A stretch of 64,000 bases of DNA, taken from NCBI GenBank assembly GCA_964036195.1, contig CAXIWS010000717.1, positions 1 to 64,000 of the forward strand, given 5' to 3'. Below, piece after piece: positions 29,144 through 40,475 of this stretch. A program made the translations under genes and the position numbers. Below the pieces are notes generated by a model, which ran no database searches, was not told where the DNA came from, and saw only the letters and a list, made by a program, of their open reading frames with translations. Position 1 is the stretch's first letter. Every line of letters begins with the position of its first letter. This DNA is from Sphaerolaimus hirsutus (Eukaryota > Nematoda > Chromadorea > Monhysterida > Sphaerolaimidae).

Positions 29144-29246
29144 ACGTACGTTGGCAACGTTGGTATACTTGGGCGACATTACACCCTACATTTTTCTGGA
29201 GGTAACACTCCATCATGACGTCATAACCGCGGTCCACACTGAACTG
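29144..29246 (+). CDS. Candidate exon, single-copy region
   Basis: Reads LATLVYLGDITPYIFLEVTL and then HHDVITAVHTELRLTG, with no stop, between introner-family sequence on both sides. A GT that starts the next element (GTGGTAATCCCAACCCCTG) could be the donor. The start is not defined. Whether it belongs to the host gene above or to another gene is unknown. Confidence 0.4.
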
Positions 29247-29509
29247 CGGTTGACTGGTGGTAATCCCAACCCCTGTAAAGTGTCAAGTAAAGTGTCAAAT
29301 GTAAAGTCAAATGCAAAGTCAAATGTAATGTTAAGTGTCAATTGTGTATTTTTTGTATCCAAATCTTATTTTTCGACATGACATCGATTTGGATACAAAA
29401 TAATAAGATTTGGATACAAAAAAAGAAGATTTGGATAAACAATTGACACTTTACTTTACATTTGACTTCACATTTGACACTATACTTTACAGGGCTTGGG
29501 ACCACCCCC
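29247..29509. mobile_element. Introner-family element at 29.2-29.5 kb
   Basis: Ends GTGGTAATCCCAACCCCTG and CAGGGCTTGGGACCACCCCCTG with a nested GTATCCAAATCTTAT palindrome. ACTGGT is found at both borders, but the right side lacks AG at that point (the nearest is GGTTCAG), so splicing here is uncertain. Open sequence continues to stops at 29556-29604. Confidence 0.55.
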
Positions 29510-29589
29510 TGAACTGGTTCAGGATGGAGTGGAGTGGGGAGTCAGTTCATAAGTTTTCAGTTGGTCGTCTGCCAGCCAAAGACATAAAT

Positions 29590-30385
29590 CATATCTATTT
29601 GTAGAGTATCATGTCTGCTGAGTATATGTAAATATAATCCAGATACATTACACCTTACAACGAAATCTAGCATATCCCATCTGAATCAGAGAACAAACAT
29701 AAAAATTTTTTAATCATATTTATCAAATTGCTTTGATAAATACAAAGAAATTTTTTTTGGTTGTTCTTTTATTCAGATGGGATATGGTAGATATCCTTTT
29801 TAAGGTGTAATGCCGCTGGAGTATACGTAAATAGCAAACGCCCCCAGGGGGCAGTCCCAAGCCCTGTAATGTGTAAAATAAAGTGTCAAATGTAAAGTCA
29901 AATGCAAAGTAAAGTGTCAGCCAACGGACAATTCACAATAGCTGGCGGGCAGTTTGCAAGAGCGCAAAAAGCTGCACCACCGCCACTATTCACTGGAGGA
30001 GAAGCTTTGAAGGTTGAAGAAACCAATGCACATCAAAGCGTGCGGTGTGTCACAAGATTCCCCGTTATTGCTTTGATGTGATTACCTATTGCTTTACGGT
30101 GCCATGCTCATACGCGTTAAATGAAAAGTTGAGTTGTTGAAAAACACAATATGACCCTCTCCAATAAAGCGACCTCTCCAATAATGCGACCCCCAAAAAT
30201 GTGCTGAAAACAATAAACCGACAGTCGCCTTATTGGAGCATTTACGGTAGAAACAAAAACATTTTAAAAGTGTGAAGTGATATGAGAACCGAGGAGGAAA
30301 AGTTCATTTGGCTTTTGAATATTTACTTCCTTTTCAATTCTGAAATGTATTTTTCTACTTCTCCATTCGAAGAATTGGCACTTTG
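29590..30385. repeat. Repeat-filled intergenic or intronic stretch
   Basis: Holds a weak inverted repeat around 'ATCCCATCTGAAT' / 'ATTCAGATGGGAT' (29660-29790), a half introner-family copy (29850-29930), and a MITE fragment with TCCAATAATGCGACC units and the end TTTACGGTA (30165-30250). No gene seen. Confidence 0.5.
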
Positions 30386-30387
30386 GG

Positions 30388-30531
30388 GCACTCGCAGACC
30401 CTGTAAAAAGCCCTGTGAAATGTCAAATGTCATGCAAAGTGTCAAAAGTCATTGAATATGCCTTGCAAAATGGCAACCGAGTTTACACTTTACACTTTAA
30501 AGCCTTACACTTTAAAGGGTGCGGGACAAAG
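30388..30531. mobile_element. Short, decayed introner-family element
   Basis: Starts 'CTCGCAGACCCTGTAAAAAG', ends 'CTTTAAAGGGTGCGGGAC'. The right arm is degenerate. I see no exon on either side. 30532-30950 has no identifiable feature. Confidence 0.5.
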
Positions 30532-30949
30532 ACCTGAATGATAGACGTTGGCAATTGAAGTCACAGAAAAACTGTGCGAACAGCGCTTAACATTGCCCGA
30601 CAAATGCTCAATTGTTGGGTAAATTGCCCGACAAAAACTAAATTCTCGGGTCAATTGAATGTCGATCATGGCCGCCGTGCAGAAACTAAAAACGCGCAAT
30701 CCCGTGGAAAAAATAGTTTATCGGCGCGATAAGTCTTCAGTTTGGCCATTGTAAAATTGCAAATTTATTACCGGGCTACTGATTTTTGCGCACGGCAGGG
30801 ATTATTTTCGACAACAAAAATTTTATGCAGGGTGTCTGTTTTTTGAGTGCTGGATTTTTACCAGCCTTTACAGTTTTCCGGTGATGGTTCAGTAATTCAA
30901 AAAATTTGTATAATCCGCTGACCGCATGCTATGCATGCATTCTCATTCT

Positions 30950-31345
30950 GGACGTAGGCTCCCTGGTCATGTAAACCCGCTGGACATGTAGACCGGGCGG
31001 ACATGTAACTCTACCCGGCAGCCATGTAGACCCATGTTTATGATAAAAAATGTTCACCTACCATATTTTGACCCTATTCTAGGAGTATCTACACTTTATA
31101 AAGAGAAAAGTGACATAAAAAACACATAAAAAATACATTTTTGACATTTGTTCAGTCACCTTTCACTTTTTAAAGTGCTGAACACATTTGAATAAAGTCA
31201 AATATGATAAGCAATGACATTTCTTATCATATTTGACCTTACTTGAATGTGTTCAGCACTTCAAAAAGTGTAAAGTGACAAAAACGTCAAAAATATACAT
31301 TTTTGACGCTACATGGGCAGCGGGTTTACATGACCGCCGGCACAG
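30950..31345. repeat. Foldback element with GACATGTAGACCGGGCGG motifs
   Basis: Left end 'GGTCATGTAAACCCGCTGG', right end 'CAGCGGGTTTACATGACC', an inverted repeat about 390 bases apart. The middle is another inverted pair around 'AAATATGATAAG'. No coding sequence. Confidence 0.6.
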
Positions 31346-31431
31346 GGTCTTCTTCTGAAGGCTCATGCGTCACGCACTCCCATATTACGTCATAGTTAAT
31401 AAGAAAAAATCAAAAACGTTACGCTTGTGGG

Positions 31432-31921
31432 TAGGGTGTCAACCGTTTCCGTATTCCGTTGTCCGTTTCCGCTTTCCGCAGGCAAATTTTTTTCCGTTTC
31501 CGTTTCCGTTTTCCCGCTGCTAATTTTTTTTTCCATTTCCGTTTTTACGGCTCATTTTCCGTTTTCCGGTTCAATTGCCTGTTTTTCCAACTTTTTTTTC
31601 ACTTTCCAGCTCAATTCTCTGTTTTCTGTTTCAGCCAAAGTGGTAAACATGCATGCAGGCTCTCAATTATGTGAATTTTTCCCATTTTTAGCAAAATTTT
31701 AGAAAAAATTTTATTTCTGAATAAATTTCTGCAATTTTTTTTCCGTTTCTGGCAAAATTTCAGCTATTTTTCTGTTGCCGTTTCCGTTTTCCGGCCTTCA
31801 ATTTGTCCGTTTTCCGGCATGTGAGTATTTTTTTCCGTTTCCGTTTCCGTTTGCCGGCAAGTGCAAAAATTTTTCCATTTCCGTTTCCGTTTTCCGCCAA
31901 AAAGTTTTTGTTGACACCGTA
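31432..31921. mobile_element. hAT-like element with CCGTTTCCGTTTTCC satellite body
   Basis: Ends TAGGGTGTCAAC / GTTGACACCGTA, flanked by CTTGTGGG (31424-31431) and CTTGTCGG (31922-31929), a 7-of-8 match. The body is the reverse complement of the GGAAAACGG satellite at 20782-21331, so both are the same family in opposite orientation. Confidence 0.75.
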
Positions 31922-31929
31922 CTTGTCGG

Positions 31930-33128
31930 TGACTCTGCCTTTTCCTCTTATGGGTCGTTTACACGGTTTCATGTGCCAACAGAAAAATTGAGTTAGAAAG
32001 TTCCATAATTCCAATATAAAGTTTCATATCTGCAAGAATTCTCACTAGTTGAGTGTGCACACATGCAAATTTGCAGATAATTGGTGATCGTGGGTGTAGT
32101 TTTGTGATGAATTTTAATTGTTGGTTCGGTTTCAAAACGGGATTTCATTTTGAAACCGAATCGAAATTGAAATTAATTTTAAAGCCTGAACGACATGCAC
32201 GAAGTATGGTAGGCAATTCGAGGAAATACGGTAAGTGTACTTTTATGTGTATACTCGGCGGACATCACACTTAGTATGAAAATCTACCATAACCCATCTG
32301 AACAATGAACCAAAAATTATACAATCTTTTATCATTAAATTTTGTTTCACTACGAATTCCATGATGACGAAATTTATCTCCGAATTTTATTCATTAAATT
32401 ATGGTAGGTTTTCATACTAGGTAGATGTGCTGTCCACCGAGTATACCCGAAAACGACGTGAATTATTTTGAGCACATTGCGGCAGTTCCAGGATGATTTA
32501 TCACATGCACAATGATGAAAAAAAGTCTGCAGGAATTATTTGATTTTTTTGTGTTTTGTTCGTTTTATTTTCATTTTTGAATTTTTGTTTTGGCTATATT
32601 CCAAATTTCACTGTTTTGTCCTAATGTGCTTATGCGTGTTATATTAAGGTTTTATTGCTGTTTCAAGGTTTTTTAGACACATTTTATGGATGCGAAATCC
32701 ATCCTTGTTCTTTTAGTGTATTGGATTTTAACAAAAAATCTTTGTCGGACATAACATTTTTTCTAATTTACCAATTTTCGCCAAAAAATGTAAAAAATCA
32801 AAAAATCTCAAAAAGTGTAAAATAAAAAAAGTTCACATCTTTACTGATGCCGCGACAACATTACAATGCCTCAGTTCAGTCCCGATGGGTTGATTCAAAG
32901 TTTGTATAGTACGACTTATTTTTATTCACATGACTGCATGTGTTTCAGTTTTTGGTGCTAATTATATTTGTATTTGATAAATTTTTTCGGGTTTTTCGGG
33001 TAAAAATAGAGTTTTTCGGGTAACCCGATTCAACGTGTCGCACACCAGTGACTGAACACAGTGCGCGACATTCGACTATCGCACATTTTACAGGGTGCGG
33101 GGCTGCCGACATATCTGCATGCAGTGCA
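31930..33128. other. AT-rich stretch with one MITE-like inverted repeat
   Basis: An inverted repeat at about 32245-32450 ('CGGCGGACATCACAC', 'ACCATAACCCATCTGAA'; related sequences at 61570-61760). The rest is AT-rich and I see no gene. Confidence 0.45.
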
Positions 33129-33129
33129 G

Positions 33130-33454
33130 GTGCCACTCCCAGACCCTGTAAAAAGCCCTGCAAAGTGTCAAAAGTCATGGAAAAGTCCCTGCAAAATGGC
33201 AACTCGGTTGCCATTTTGCAGGGCATTTTCCATGACTTTTGACACTTTGCATGACATTTGACATTTTCCATGGCTTTATACACTTTGCATGACATTTGAC
33301 ATTTTCCATGACTTTATACACTTTGCATGACATTTGACATTTTCCATGACTTTATACACTTTGCATGACATTTGACATTTTCCATGACTTTATACACTTT
33401 GCATGACATTTGACATGTTGCAGGGCTTTTTACAGGGTCCGGGACTGCCCCCAG
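33130..33454. mobile_element. Introner-family element, 325 bp, possible intron
   Basis: From GTGCCACTCCCAGACCCTG to CAGGGTCCGGGACTGCCCCCAG, with GT and AG at its exact ends after ...TGCAG. The right arm contains four tandem 'CATGACTTTATACACTTTG' units. An open exon-like segment starts right after it. Confidence 0.65.
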
Positions 33455-33573
33455 GGTCCTCCAAATCACCCATTCGTTTGGCACACTGCCACAATTTCTA
33501 AAATTCTGAATGGCCGCCCGACGTTGGGAAGCCGCCAGGAATGGCTCCTTGGAACATCCGGAACTGCAATTGG
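33455..33573 (+). CDS. Candidate exon after introner-family element
   Basis: Open frame GPPNHPFVWHTATISKILNG and on to ...EWLLGTSGTAIG, between the AG of the element and a good donor GTGAGT (33574). No family recognised, and the upstream exon is not identified. Confidence 0.4.
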
Positions 33574-33579
33574 GTGAGT

Positions 33580-34380
33580 GTTTAAAAAAATTTGTTTACC
33601 ATATTTACTTGAATAGTTCCTCCCTTGGATTTACCATATTTACTTGGATAATAATTGAATAACCCCCCCTCCTCTTTTAGAGAGTGAGGAAAAAATAGTC
33701 CCCATTGAATAATAGTTTATATTACCGTATTACCTCGAATTATCCCCCCTATGAATTAACCCCCCTCGAATTAACCCCCCTCAAAATGGGCTGGGGAAAT
33801 AATAACTCCCCCTCGAAATACCCCCCTCCGGAATGATGTACATCATGTATGCAATGTACATGATGTATTTTTTACTACTTATTTGCATCGCAGCTACACT
33901 TATACGCTCATTTGTGTACAGATGTACATCTATAGCCCCAATATGACCTATTTTCTCACATTTATTACCGTTTTTGTGTAAGAAAAAACGTATTCTTTAG
34001 TATGAATTTCATGAAAATTTCTGGCGAAATAATAAAAAAACCGCTAAAAAATAAAAATAAATAAATAACCCCCCCCCCCTCGAATTAACCCCCCTCAAAT
34101 TTTGCTGGCGAAATAATGAACCCCCATGGGGGTATTTCGAGGTAATACGGTATGTTATGCATAAGCAGATATGCAGTTATGTTTCAATGTGTTGTGTCCA
34201 ATTTGGCATGTTGATGTCTTAATAGAGCATATTTCGAGCAATGTGTCGATAGAAACATGCTTGAAAATTTCGACAAAATAATAATTACCCTGCTTGAAAA
34301 ATCCCCCCCACCCCCCCCCAAAAAAAAACAGCTTAGAAAATAATTTCTCAGAGTTATTATTCGATCAGAGTCGGTATTCA
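33580..34380. repeat. Cluster of CCGTATTT-type MITEs
   Basis: A clear element runs from TACCGTATTACCTCGAATTA (33723) to GGGTATTTCGAGGTAATACGGTA (34153), about 430 bases, C-rich on the left and G-rich on the right. Partial relatives lie on both sides. No gene. Confidence 0.6.
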
Positions 34381-34399
34381 CGATACTTTCTGCAGTTAT

Positions 34400-34840
34400 G
34401 CTGCGATTACAGCTCGGGCGTAAAATGGACGGGCGTAAAATTGATTTTTTGGGCGTAAAATTAATTACAGGTGAATGGATAAAGATATGGTGTTGTAATT
34501 TCAGTCAAAGAAAGGGCACATGCAGATGTTGCTTGTGTCCAAAGCTCATCAGTTTATTTTAATTGTACTAGAAGTTATGAATTTTGGCGCAAATTTTTTT
34601 AATTTTATGCCCAAATTTTACGCCAGTTACAGTGCATAATAGGAGAAATTGTGCTAAAATCCATAACTCCCAGTACGATTAAAATAAAATCATGAGCTTT
34701 GGACACAAGAAACGTCTGCATCTAAGCTTACTTTGACTGAAATAACAATGTTGTATATTTATCCATTCATCTGTAATTAATTTTACGCCCAAAATCAATT
34801 TTACGCCCGGTCAATTTTACGCCAGAGCTGTAATCGCAGC
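34400..34840. mobile_element. Foldback element, first of a tandem pair
   Basis: Ends GCTGCGATTACAGCTCGGGC / GAGCTGTAATCGCAGC, subterminal GGGCGTAAAATTGATTTT, almost palindromic over its full length. Directly followed by a second copy. Confidence 0.75.
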
Positions 34841-34845
34841 ATTAT

Positions 34846-35260
34846 GCTGCAATTACAGCTCGGGCGTAAAATCGACCAGCGTAAAATTGATTTTTGGGTG
34901 TAAAATTAATTACAGGTGAATGGATAAAGATATGGCATTGTAATTTCAGTCAAAGAAAGCGCACATGCAGATGTTGCTTGTGTCCAAAGCTCATCAGTTT
35001 ATTAAAATTGCACTAGAAGTTATGAATTTTGGCGCAAATTTTTTTAATTTTACGCCCTAATTTTACGCCACTTACAGTGCATAATTGAAAAAATTGTGCT
35101 AAAATTCATAACTCCCAGTACGATTAAAATAAACTCATGAGCTTTGGACACAAGAAACGTTGTAACAATGTTGTATCTTTATCCATTCATCTGTAATTAA
35201 TTTTACCCACAAAATCAATTTTATGCACTGTCAATTTTACGCCCGAGCTGTAATCGCAGC
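34846..35260. mobile_element. Foldback element, second of a tandem pair
   Basis: Starts GCTGCAATTACAGCTCGGGC and ends GAGCTGTAATCGCAGC, the same family as 34400-34840, five bases away and in the same order. The flank 35261-35865 is AT-rich with no gene seen. Confidence 0.75.
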
Positions 35261-35865
35261 ATTCAGTGCATCACGATAACATTGCAAGCTTTCTCGAGAA
35301 TCTTTTTTCTTCTAACAATTACTTCTTAGGGATTACAAAAGCTTTTTCAAAACTTATTTTAGACTTTTTAGGACAGTTATCGAACTTATGTATTTCGCCC
35401 CATTCTGCACTTTAGCAATTTTTGATTAATTTAATTTTTGACTTCAAATTTCTGATTTTTGAAAGCACCTTTAATTTTTGGCTGGATTCCAAGCGGTTTT
35501 CACAGAACCAAACATCGAATGGTTTACCTTCAAAAACACCCAACAAGTTCGAAAAAAGTTTTCAAATGTTCCAATTTCCACCAATTTTTAGTTTTTTTCC
35601 TATGGTGAATAAACACACCTAAAAAATTTGAAAATTAGAGAACCTTCTGAAACTGTCGATTTTTATTTATCGATCACGTACTGCCATTTTTTCAACGTGA
35701 CACAGAGATAAAATTTTGCGACGTTTCGTCAATTAAATACTTTACGCATTATATTTCATGCATCATTCTCGGATAATTTCACAATCTCTGCGCGGTAAAT
35801 TAATCGCGTAATTCGCCTTGACACATTGACTTGGTGGTGGAAAAACGCCCGGGGAAATGACGCCA

Positions 35866-36640
35866 TGGGGCACTCACAGACCCTGTAAAAAGCCCTGTAA
35901 AATGTCAAATGTCATGCAAAGTGTCAAAAGTCATGGAAAATGCCCTTGGAAAATGGCAAACAAACATTGACACTACCATTGACTTCTGACATTGACATCT
36001 GACATTTTACAGGAAGTTTTACATGACTTTTGACACTTTGCATGACATTTGTCATGTTGCAGGGCATCTACATAACTCAGCCACTTTGAATGACACTTCA
36101 CATTTTACAATGCATTTTACAGGGTCTGGGAATAGCACCTGGTTGCAACCGAGTTGCCATTTTGCAGCGCATTTTTCATGACTTTTGACACTTTGCATGA
36201 CACTTGACATTTTACAGAGATTTATACAGGGTCTGGGAGTGGCACCACATGTGCCAAGGGCGGCACATAAAGGAAAGAGCCAATGGCGCTTACTGCCACT
36301 ACAAGACCCTGTAAAATGTCCTGTAAAATGCCAGACAATGTGTCAAATGTCATGTGATGTAATCATGTAATCATGTAATCATGTAATCATGTAAAATGTC
36401 ATGAAATGTAATCATAAGTTTCGAAAGTCATGTAAAATGTCGTGTAAAATGTAAAATGTCATGCTAATCATCAAAAAGTCATCTAAAAAGCTCTGTAAAT
36501 GTAAAATGTCATGTAAATTGTCAAAAGTCATGTGAAATGTAAATTGTGTAATTGTTTTATGCTTTTGTCATTTTCACAAAATTTTACATGACTTTTGTTA
36601 CTTTGCATTGCATTCGACACTTTACAGGGTGTGGGATCAT
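35866..36640. repeat. Cluster of introner-family elements
   Basis: At least two overlapping or adjacent copies: 35870-36142 (ends CACTCACAGACCCTG / CAGGGTCTGGGAATAGCACC), a right half to 36245, and another from 36303 to about 36640 with TCATGTAATCATGTAATC tandem units. No in-phase exon pair was found. Confidence 0.6.
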
Positions 36641-36770
36641 GGCGCTAATAAGGAGCAAGGCGCCATTAGCCAAGGGCCAGTGATTTTTGTGCTATTTGGA
36701 AAAGGCGCCAGCGCCATAAACGTGGCGCCAGCGCCATGGCGCCAATGTATTTATCACTGTATTGGCTGCA
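36641..36770. repeat. GGCGCCA-type satellite patch
   Basis: Repeated GGCGCCA / TGGCGCC units, the same satellite as at 37380-37530 and 37850-37925. 36771-36914 shows nothing else recognisable. Confidence 0.6.
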
Positions 36771-36914
36771 GCACCGCGGGTGGGGGGCAAACTTTCTACA
36801 CGCCGCAACGGTGTGTCTCTTTTCCTTATTCAGATTCGAAATTAGATCGTTTATCAGATGAAAAGTAGGTTTCAATTTGGATCGATAGCAGCTCGAATCT
36901 ATGGCTGAGATGGA

Positions 36915-37114
36915 CCTGGTGCCATTCCCAGACCCTGTAAAAAGCCCTGTGAAATGTCAAATGTCATGCAAAGTGTCAAAAGTCATGGTAAATGCACTGC
37001 AAAATGGTAACTCGGTTGCCATTTTGCAGGGCATTTTCCATGACTTTTGACACTTTGCACGACATTTGACATTTTACAGGGCTTTAAACAGGGTCTGGGA
37101 GTGCCTCCTGGTGC
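36915..37114. mobile_element. Introner-family element with clear 8-bp target duplication
   Basis: CCTGGTGC occurs at 36915-36922 and 37107-37114, directly bordering CATTCCCAGACCCTG and CAGGGTCTGGGAGTGCCT. This is the cleanest target duplication for the family. The right copy supplies TG, not AG, so this insertion would not splice as GT-AG at the duplication. A 27-codon open stretch follows at 37111-37191. Confidence 0.7.
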
Positions 37115-37355
37115 ATACGACCAGTTCGAAAATTCTCCCCACAAGTTAGGCGTCCACTTTTACGAGTCGATAAATCCAAAATTTCTAAAATAAATAAGAT
37201 TTCTATGAATTGGCACGAAATCTAGCACCGTTTCCGCACATTTTTCACATTCTGCAAAGTTTCTTCAAAACCCTTTTTACACTGTAGCATTTTGACCATT
37301 TTGGAACAGTTTGAAAAAGTTAAAAAAATCTGCAGAAAAAGTCGACAAGTCCATG

Positions 37356-37927
37356 ATGTTAGTGATGTAACCGCGCCCTGGCGCTTTTGGCGCTTGGCGC
37401 CATTTTTTTGTGGCACCATTGGCACTTGGCGCTGGGGGTTAGAAAAGCACCATGGCGCTCTTTACATTACTACGTCATGGTTAGTGATGGAATGGCGCCA
37501 TTGGCGCTTGAAGCCCTTTTCCTGTGGTGCCCTCCTTCCGTGCCGCCCTTCACAGCAAAAAATGGGTGTGTGATGCGCGGTGAAGTGTCCTGCAGTGTTA
37601 TCACCCAGACACGCAATGTCGGCATGAAGACACTTCACTACATCCCAGATGCTTCACGGCACTTCACAAACCATGCAAAGTATGCTGCAAAAGTTCGTGA
37701 AGTACACTTCACGAATTCCGGTCTTTGTGAAGCTAGGTGAAGTGAGTGGAAGACACTTCACTGAAAACTTCGTGAAGTGTGTGGAAGTGAGTTGAAGTGC
37801 CTTCACAGAGCGCACTTCCACAAACTTCAAGAACCCATTTTTTGCTGTGCTTGGCGCTTGGCATCCTTTTTCTGTGGCGCCCACTTTCCGAATGGCGCCA
37901 TTTTTTCTGGCGCTTTGCCAACACTAG
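37356..37927. mobile_element. GGCGCC satellite element(s) with nested CACAGCAAAAAATGG element
   Basis: One unit TAGTGATGTAA...TTACATTACTA lies at 37360-37470. A second begins TAGTGATGGAATGGCGCC (near 37483) and ends GCCAACACTA (37926), with GGCGCC arms. Inside the second is a foldback, CACAGCAAAAAATGGG / CCCATTTTTTGCTGTG (about 37551-37850). The outer TAGTGATG ends match those of the element at 18839. Confidence 0.6.
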
Positions 37928-37963
37928 TCACTGTGTATCCAGCGAAATGTCACCCAGTCCAGG

Positions 37964-38175
37964 TGCCAGTTCCGCAAAATGAGAAGTGAGAAGTGAAATG
38001 GCAAAGGCGAAGTAAAAGCGCAAAGGCCAAGTGAAACGGCAAGTGAATTGGCAAAAGCGAAGCAAAAAAATAAAAATGGAAAGTAATTTTCCTTCGCTTT
38101 TGCCAATTTTCTTCTCAATTCACTTCTCATTTCACTTCGCCTTTGCCATTTCACTTCTCATTTCTCATTTTGCGG
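37964..38175. repeat. Foldback with GGTGCCAGTTCCGCAAAATG end
   Basis: Left GGTGCCAGTTCCGCAAAATG, arms of AAGTGAAATGGCAAAGGCG and its complement, right CTCATTTTGCGGCAAG. It shares the GGTGCCAGT start with the introner family and with the element at 40476. Confidence 0.6.
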
Positions 38176-38494
38176 CAAGTTTGTGGCAAAATTACCCTAA
38201 AATCTAATTACCCCCTTTAATTAACCCCCACCATCAAAATACCCCCAGGTTTGAGCGAGCTGGGGAAATAATACCCCCCCCCCCCCCAAGTACCCCCACC
38301 GAAATATTGAGTGTGAAGAAAAGGTACATGATGGTGAATCGGTATCCATTTTAGAAGTATTTTAATTTTAAACGCTTCAAGTTTCTCTTATCACATTTTG
38401 TTCCTGGACAAAAATAGCACCAAGCTCTAAAAGCATGGTACTTTCAAAGTCGTGGTGCTAATGGTTTTTGAATTGGCCCTAACACCAGGTGCCA
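38176..38494. other. Short intergenic stretch with MITE fragments
   Basis: Runs of C (38275-38290) and 'AATACCCCC' units belong to decayed CCGTATTT-type MITEs. Nothing else seen. Confidence 0.4.
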
Positions 38495-38655
38495 GTCCCA
38501 GACCTTGTAAAATGTTAAATGTCTTGCAAAGTTTCAAAAGTCATGTAAAATGCCCTGGAAAAATGCAACCCTGTTGCCATGTTGCAAGGCATTTTACATG
38601 ACTTTTGACACTTTGCATAACATTTCACATTTACACGGTCTGGGACTGCCCACTG
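38495..38655. mobile_element. Introner-family element, short
   Basis: Left end ACCAGGTGCCAGTCCCAGAC, right end CACGGTCTGGGACTGCCC, centre 'GCAACCCTGTTGC'. No exon is evident on either side. Confidence 0.55.
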
Positions 38656-38673
38656 GACTGCCCCCCCCATTTA

Positions 38674-38793
38674 CCGTATTTCTTCTAATAGAAGAGCGCC
38701 ATTCTATTTTTTTTCATCAACTCTTTTACCTGCCGTTCTATTAGAGGTGCCGTTCTATTGGAGGCTGCCGTTCTATTAGAAGAAATATGGTGT
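38674..38793. mobile_element. Short MITE with TACCGTATTTCTTCTAATAG ends
   Basis: 120-base inverted repeat ending CTATTAGAAGAAATATGGT; a small relative of 26141-26565. Confidence 0.65.
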
Positions 38794-38864
38794 ATCACCA
38801 CCCCAGTACTCCCCATCGCTAGTACATAAATATAACCCATTTAACCCCCCCCCCCAATTTACAG

Positions 38865-38991
38865 AGTGCGGCGGGGAAGAAGGTGATGACCAGGGGGTAC
38901 CCGTGGACCCGAATTTCGCCCAGCACGGGTACCCGGTTCTCAGCGAGTTGTGCGAGTATACGGATAATAAGGAGTGGAGGGAAGCTGCTAG
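38865..38991 (+). CDS. Candidate exon with SLC4-like motif
   Basis: Between acceptor AATTTACAG and donor GTGGGC. Reads CGGEEGDDQGVPVDPNFAQH and then YPVLSELCEYTDNKEWREAA. The pattern L-x-E-L ... EWREAARW resembles the cytoplasmic domain of SLC4 (band 3 / bicarbonate transporter) proteins, but on one exon this is a weak match. The next exon would fall at or beyond the assembly gap. Confidence 0.35.
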
Positions 38992-39070
38992 GTGGGCGGA
39001 GTTGGGGAAATTACTTTTACCTTTTAATGAACTCATGTGTAGATATTTTTAAAATACTTTTTCGAATGAG

Positions 39071-39437
39071 TACCGTATTTCCTCGAAATACCCCCCCCCC
39101 AAATTGAGTGTAAAGGGAACGTACATGACAATAACTGTAGTTTGTGTTCAGTGTACTGCAGAACACACGTTAAAACAATGTCGGTGTCACGTTAGAACAG
39201 TGTACATACCATCTACATACTAATATTAGTCTATAGAACCTTATAAATGGCGGTTTTTGTTGCATTTTTCGACGTCTGCGTACGTTTCAGACGACAATTT
39301 CGTACTTGGTTTTCAAAAATTTTCTTGTGAAATAATAACCCCCCCCCTCGAAATACCCCCCCCCTCGTTTGACCCCCCCCCTTTCGGGACCACTATGAAA
39401 CAATCACCCCCCGGGGGGTATTTCGAGGAAATACGGT
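39071..39437. mobile_element. CCGTATTT-type MITE
   Basis: TACCGTATTTCCTCGAAATA at the left, GGGTATTTCGAGGAAATACGGTA at the right, 367 bases, C-runs and G-runs near the ends. No coding. 39438-39802 contains a decayed introner right end (near 39580-39605) and nothing else I can name. Confidence 0.7.
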
Positions 39438-39802
39438 ATGTGAAAGTGGATACTTTTTTCATGTATAAAAACAAAATGAAAGTTAAACAAAATATTACTG
39501 AACTTTCGACTTATCGGATGACCATTGACAAATTTGTGCGTCGGTTCATAAGACATTTGACACTTTCATTTACACATTACAGGGTGCGGCAGCGGGACTG
39601 CCCCCTGGGGCAGGATTTTATTGTCGAGAAAATGCGCCCTACACACCTGACAAATCAAGGGGCATAAATAAAACAAGATTGAATCGAATCGTTTTTCATA
39701 ACATTTTGACACCGTTCCCACTGAAATATCGCTGTCGGAAAGTTTCATGGCAATCTGCCAAACTTTCCTTTTTCTTTATTTTGTCGGGCGCATTACTCGC
39801 AT

Positions 39803-40002
39803 NNNNNNNNNNNNNNNNNNNNNNNNNNNNNNNNNNNNNNNNNNNNNNNNNNNNNNNNNNNNNNNNNNNNNNNNNNNNNNNNNNNNNNNNNNNNNNNNNN
39901 NNNNNNNNNNNNNNNNNNNNNNNNNNNNNNNNNNNNNNNNNNNNNNNNNNNNNNNNNNNNNNNNNNNNNNNNNNNNNNNNNNNNNNNNNNNNNNNNNNNN
40001 NN
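39803..40002. other. Assembly gap, 200 N
   Basis: Exactly 200 unknown bases, a conventional scaffold-gap length. The true distance and even the adjacency of the two sides are unknown. ORFs spanning it have no meaning. Confidence 0.98.
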
Positions 40003-40475
40003 GAGAATTATTAGAGAAATGCAGCATAGGTATTCATTTAACGGTTTTAATTGAGTCTACAAATTGCGAACTTTGCAATGACATTCACTCTACACATTAG
40101 GAACATAGCTCGCACTTGGTAAATTTGGTACACAACTTTTCCCTAACCTTATTCATCAAAATACGGTAACACACTCTTTACATATTGTGATTTATAAGTA
40201 TTTTAAATACCATCAGTAAAACTAAGTAAAATAAAACTACGTGTATGGAAATGCATAGCACCAGAGTTGTTAAAAGCATTGAAATTTTTTAGAGTATGCT
40301 TTTGCATAAAGTATTTAGGTAGTTTTTACTAAGAAAGCGAGTACAGAAAGCGCTAAGTATTTTTTTTTTTACTTTTACTAGCGAGTAAATGATAGTGAAA
40401 TACTTTTTTCCTAAAGTATAATTACCCTTTCATTTTGGAAAATGTCCAAAGGGAGCATTATGAATGTTCACCCTG

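Noticed and set aside
39679-40100. ORFs running through the run of N
   Set aside because: They exist only because unknown bases contain no stop codons.
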